From: Rhodoplanes serenus
GTDB taxonomy: Bacteria > Pseudomonadota > Alphaproteobacteria > Rhizobiales > Xanthobacteraceae
Length of the DNA stretch: 64,000 nt
Direction of reading: 5' to 3'
Assembly: GCA_009720755.1 (NCBI GenBank)
Contig: WNKV01000006.1
Location: forward strand, 124,001 to 188,000
In this document: positions 63,878 through 64,000 of the stretch, one piece after another
Numbering within the stretch: the stretch's first letter is position 1
Layout: each line of letters starts with the position of its first letter
Notes under the pieces: generated by a model
The model's input: the letters and a program-made list of their open reading frames with translations, nothing else
What the model was told of the DNA's origin: nothing
Database searches by the model: none
Position numbers and translations under genes: made by a program

Positions 63878-63985
63878 CGGGCTTTGCCACATGCAAGACC
63901 GCGGGCGGGTGGCCGGGGCAGGCCGGACGATGACCAGCAGGCGTGAGTATCGGCCGGTGACGAGCGTCGCGTAGGGAGGACGGTG

Positions 63986-64000
63986 ATGGTGAAAGTGCTG
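63986..64000 (+). CDS. Start of a gene running off the right edge (5 codons)
   Basis: GGGAGGA (63974-63980) and ATG GTG AAA GTG CTG (MVKVL) look like a real start, 109 bases after the CoA lyase stop. The product cannot be identified from five codons. Confidence 0.5.

Overview
The window is high-GC, densely coded bacterial chromosome. The clpP-clpX-lon locus, aroQ-accB-accC operon, phasin, Porin_2-type porin, OMP25-type barrels and many short palindromic intergenic repeats point to an alphaproteobacterium of the Hyphomicrobiales (Bradyrhizobium/Rhodopseudomonas/Rhodoplanes-like). No insertion sequence, phage, CRISPR array or rRNA was seen. There are three tRNA genes: Leu-UAG, Val-UAC and Ser-GCU.

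Layout. 1-3.3 kb: end of a DUF2336-like gene, an orphan TRAP solute-binding protein, a divergent LysR regulator and a guanine deaminase. 3.3-7.2 kb: a TetR-controlled efflux operon (TetR, HlyD lipoprotein, ABC ATPase, ABC-2 permease) with a perfect palindromic operator. 7.4-17.7 kb: an aerobic aromatic acyl-CoA pathway, best read as 2-aminobenzoate (anthranilate) degradation: solute-binding protein, two-domain flavin monooxygenase/reductase, SDR, enoyl-CoA hydratase, acyl-CoA dehydrogenase, thioesterase, Rid-family deaminase, CoA ligase and a MarR regulator. A shared ATAYCTAAAY motif lies before the monooxygenase, ligase and marR genes. 18-25 kb: diguanylate cyclase, DUF2269 membrane protein, PhoX phosphatase, hydrolase plus small HTH protein, YqeY-like protein and CatB-type acetyltransferase. 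25-29 kb: glnB-glnA with a likely sigma-54 promoter, and nnr.

29-31 kb: a histidine kinase whose membrane domain matches the plant/cyanobacterial ethylene-binding domain, overlapping a single-domain response regulator. 31-38 kb: tRNA-Leu, tig, clpP, clpX and lon. 38-42 kb: a 997-residue outer-membrane protein that appears to be four fused beta-barrels. 42-48 kb: tRNA-Val, an FkbM methyltransferase framed by direct repeats, an MDR oxidoreductase, nadE and gatB. 48-51 kb: a 41-residue histone-H1-like peptide, a PsiF-like protein, a GST with a basic tail, a Sel1-like protein and tRNA-Ser. 51.8-57 kb: porin, hydrolase, and aroQ-accB-accC. 57-64 kb: a duplicated phasin, a DUF4010 protein, propionyl-CoA carboxylase alpha subunit, a mesaconyl-CoA-type hydratase and a CitE-like CoA lyase.

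The strongest leads are the ethylene-receptor-like kinase pair, the four-barrel outer-membrane protein, and the anthranilyl-CoA locus with its predicted MarR operators and a Rid protein lacking the usual catalytic arginine. All identifications come from reading motifs and gene order; no database search was run.
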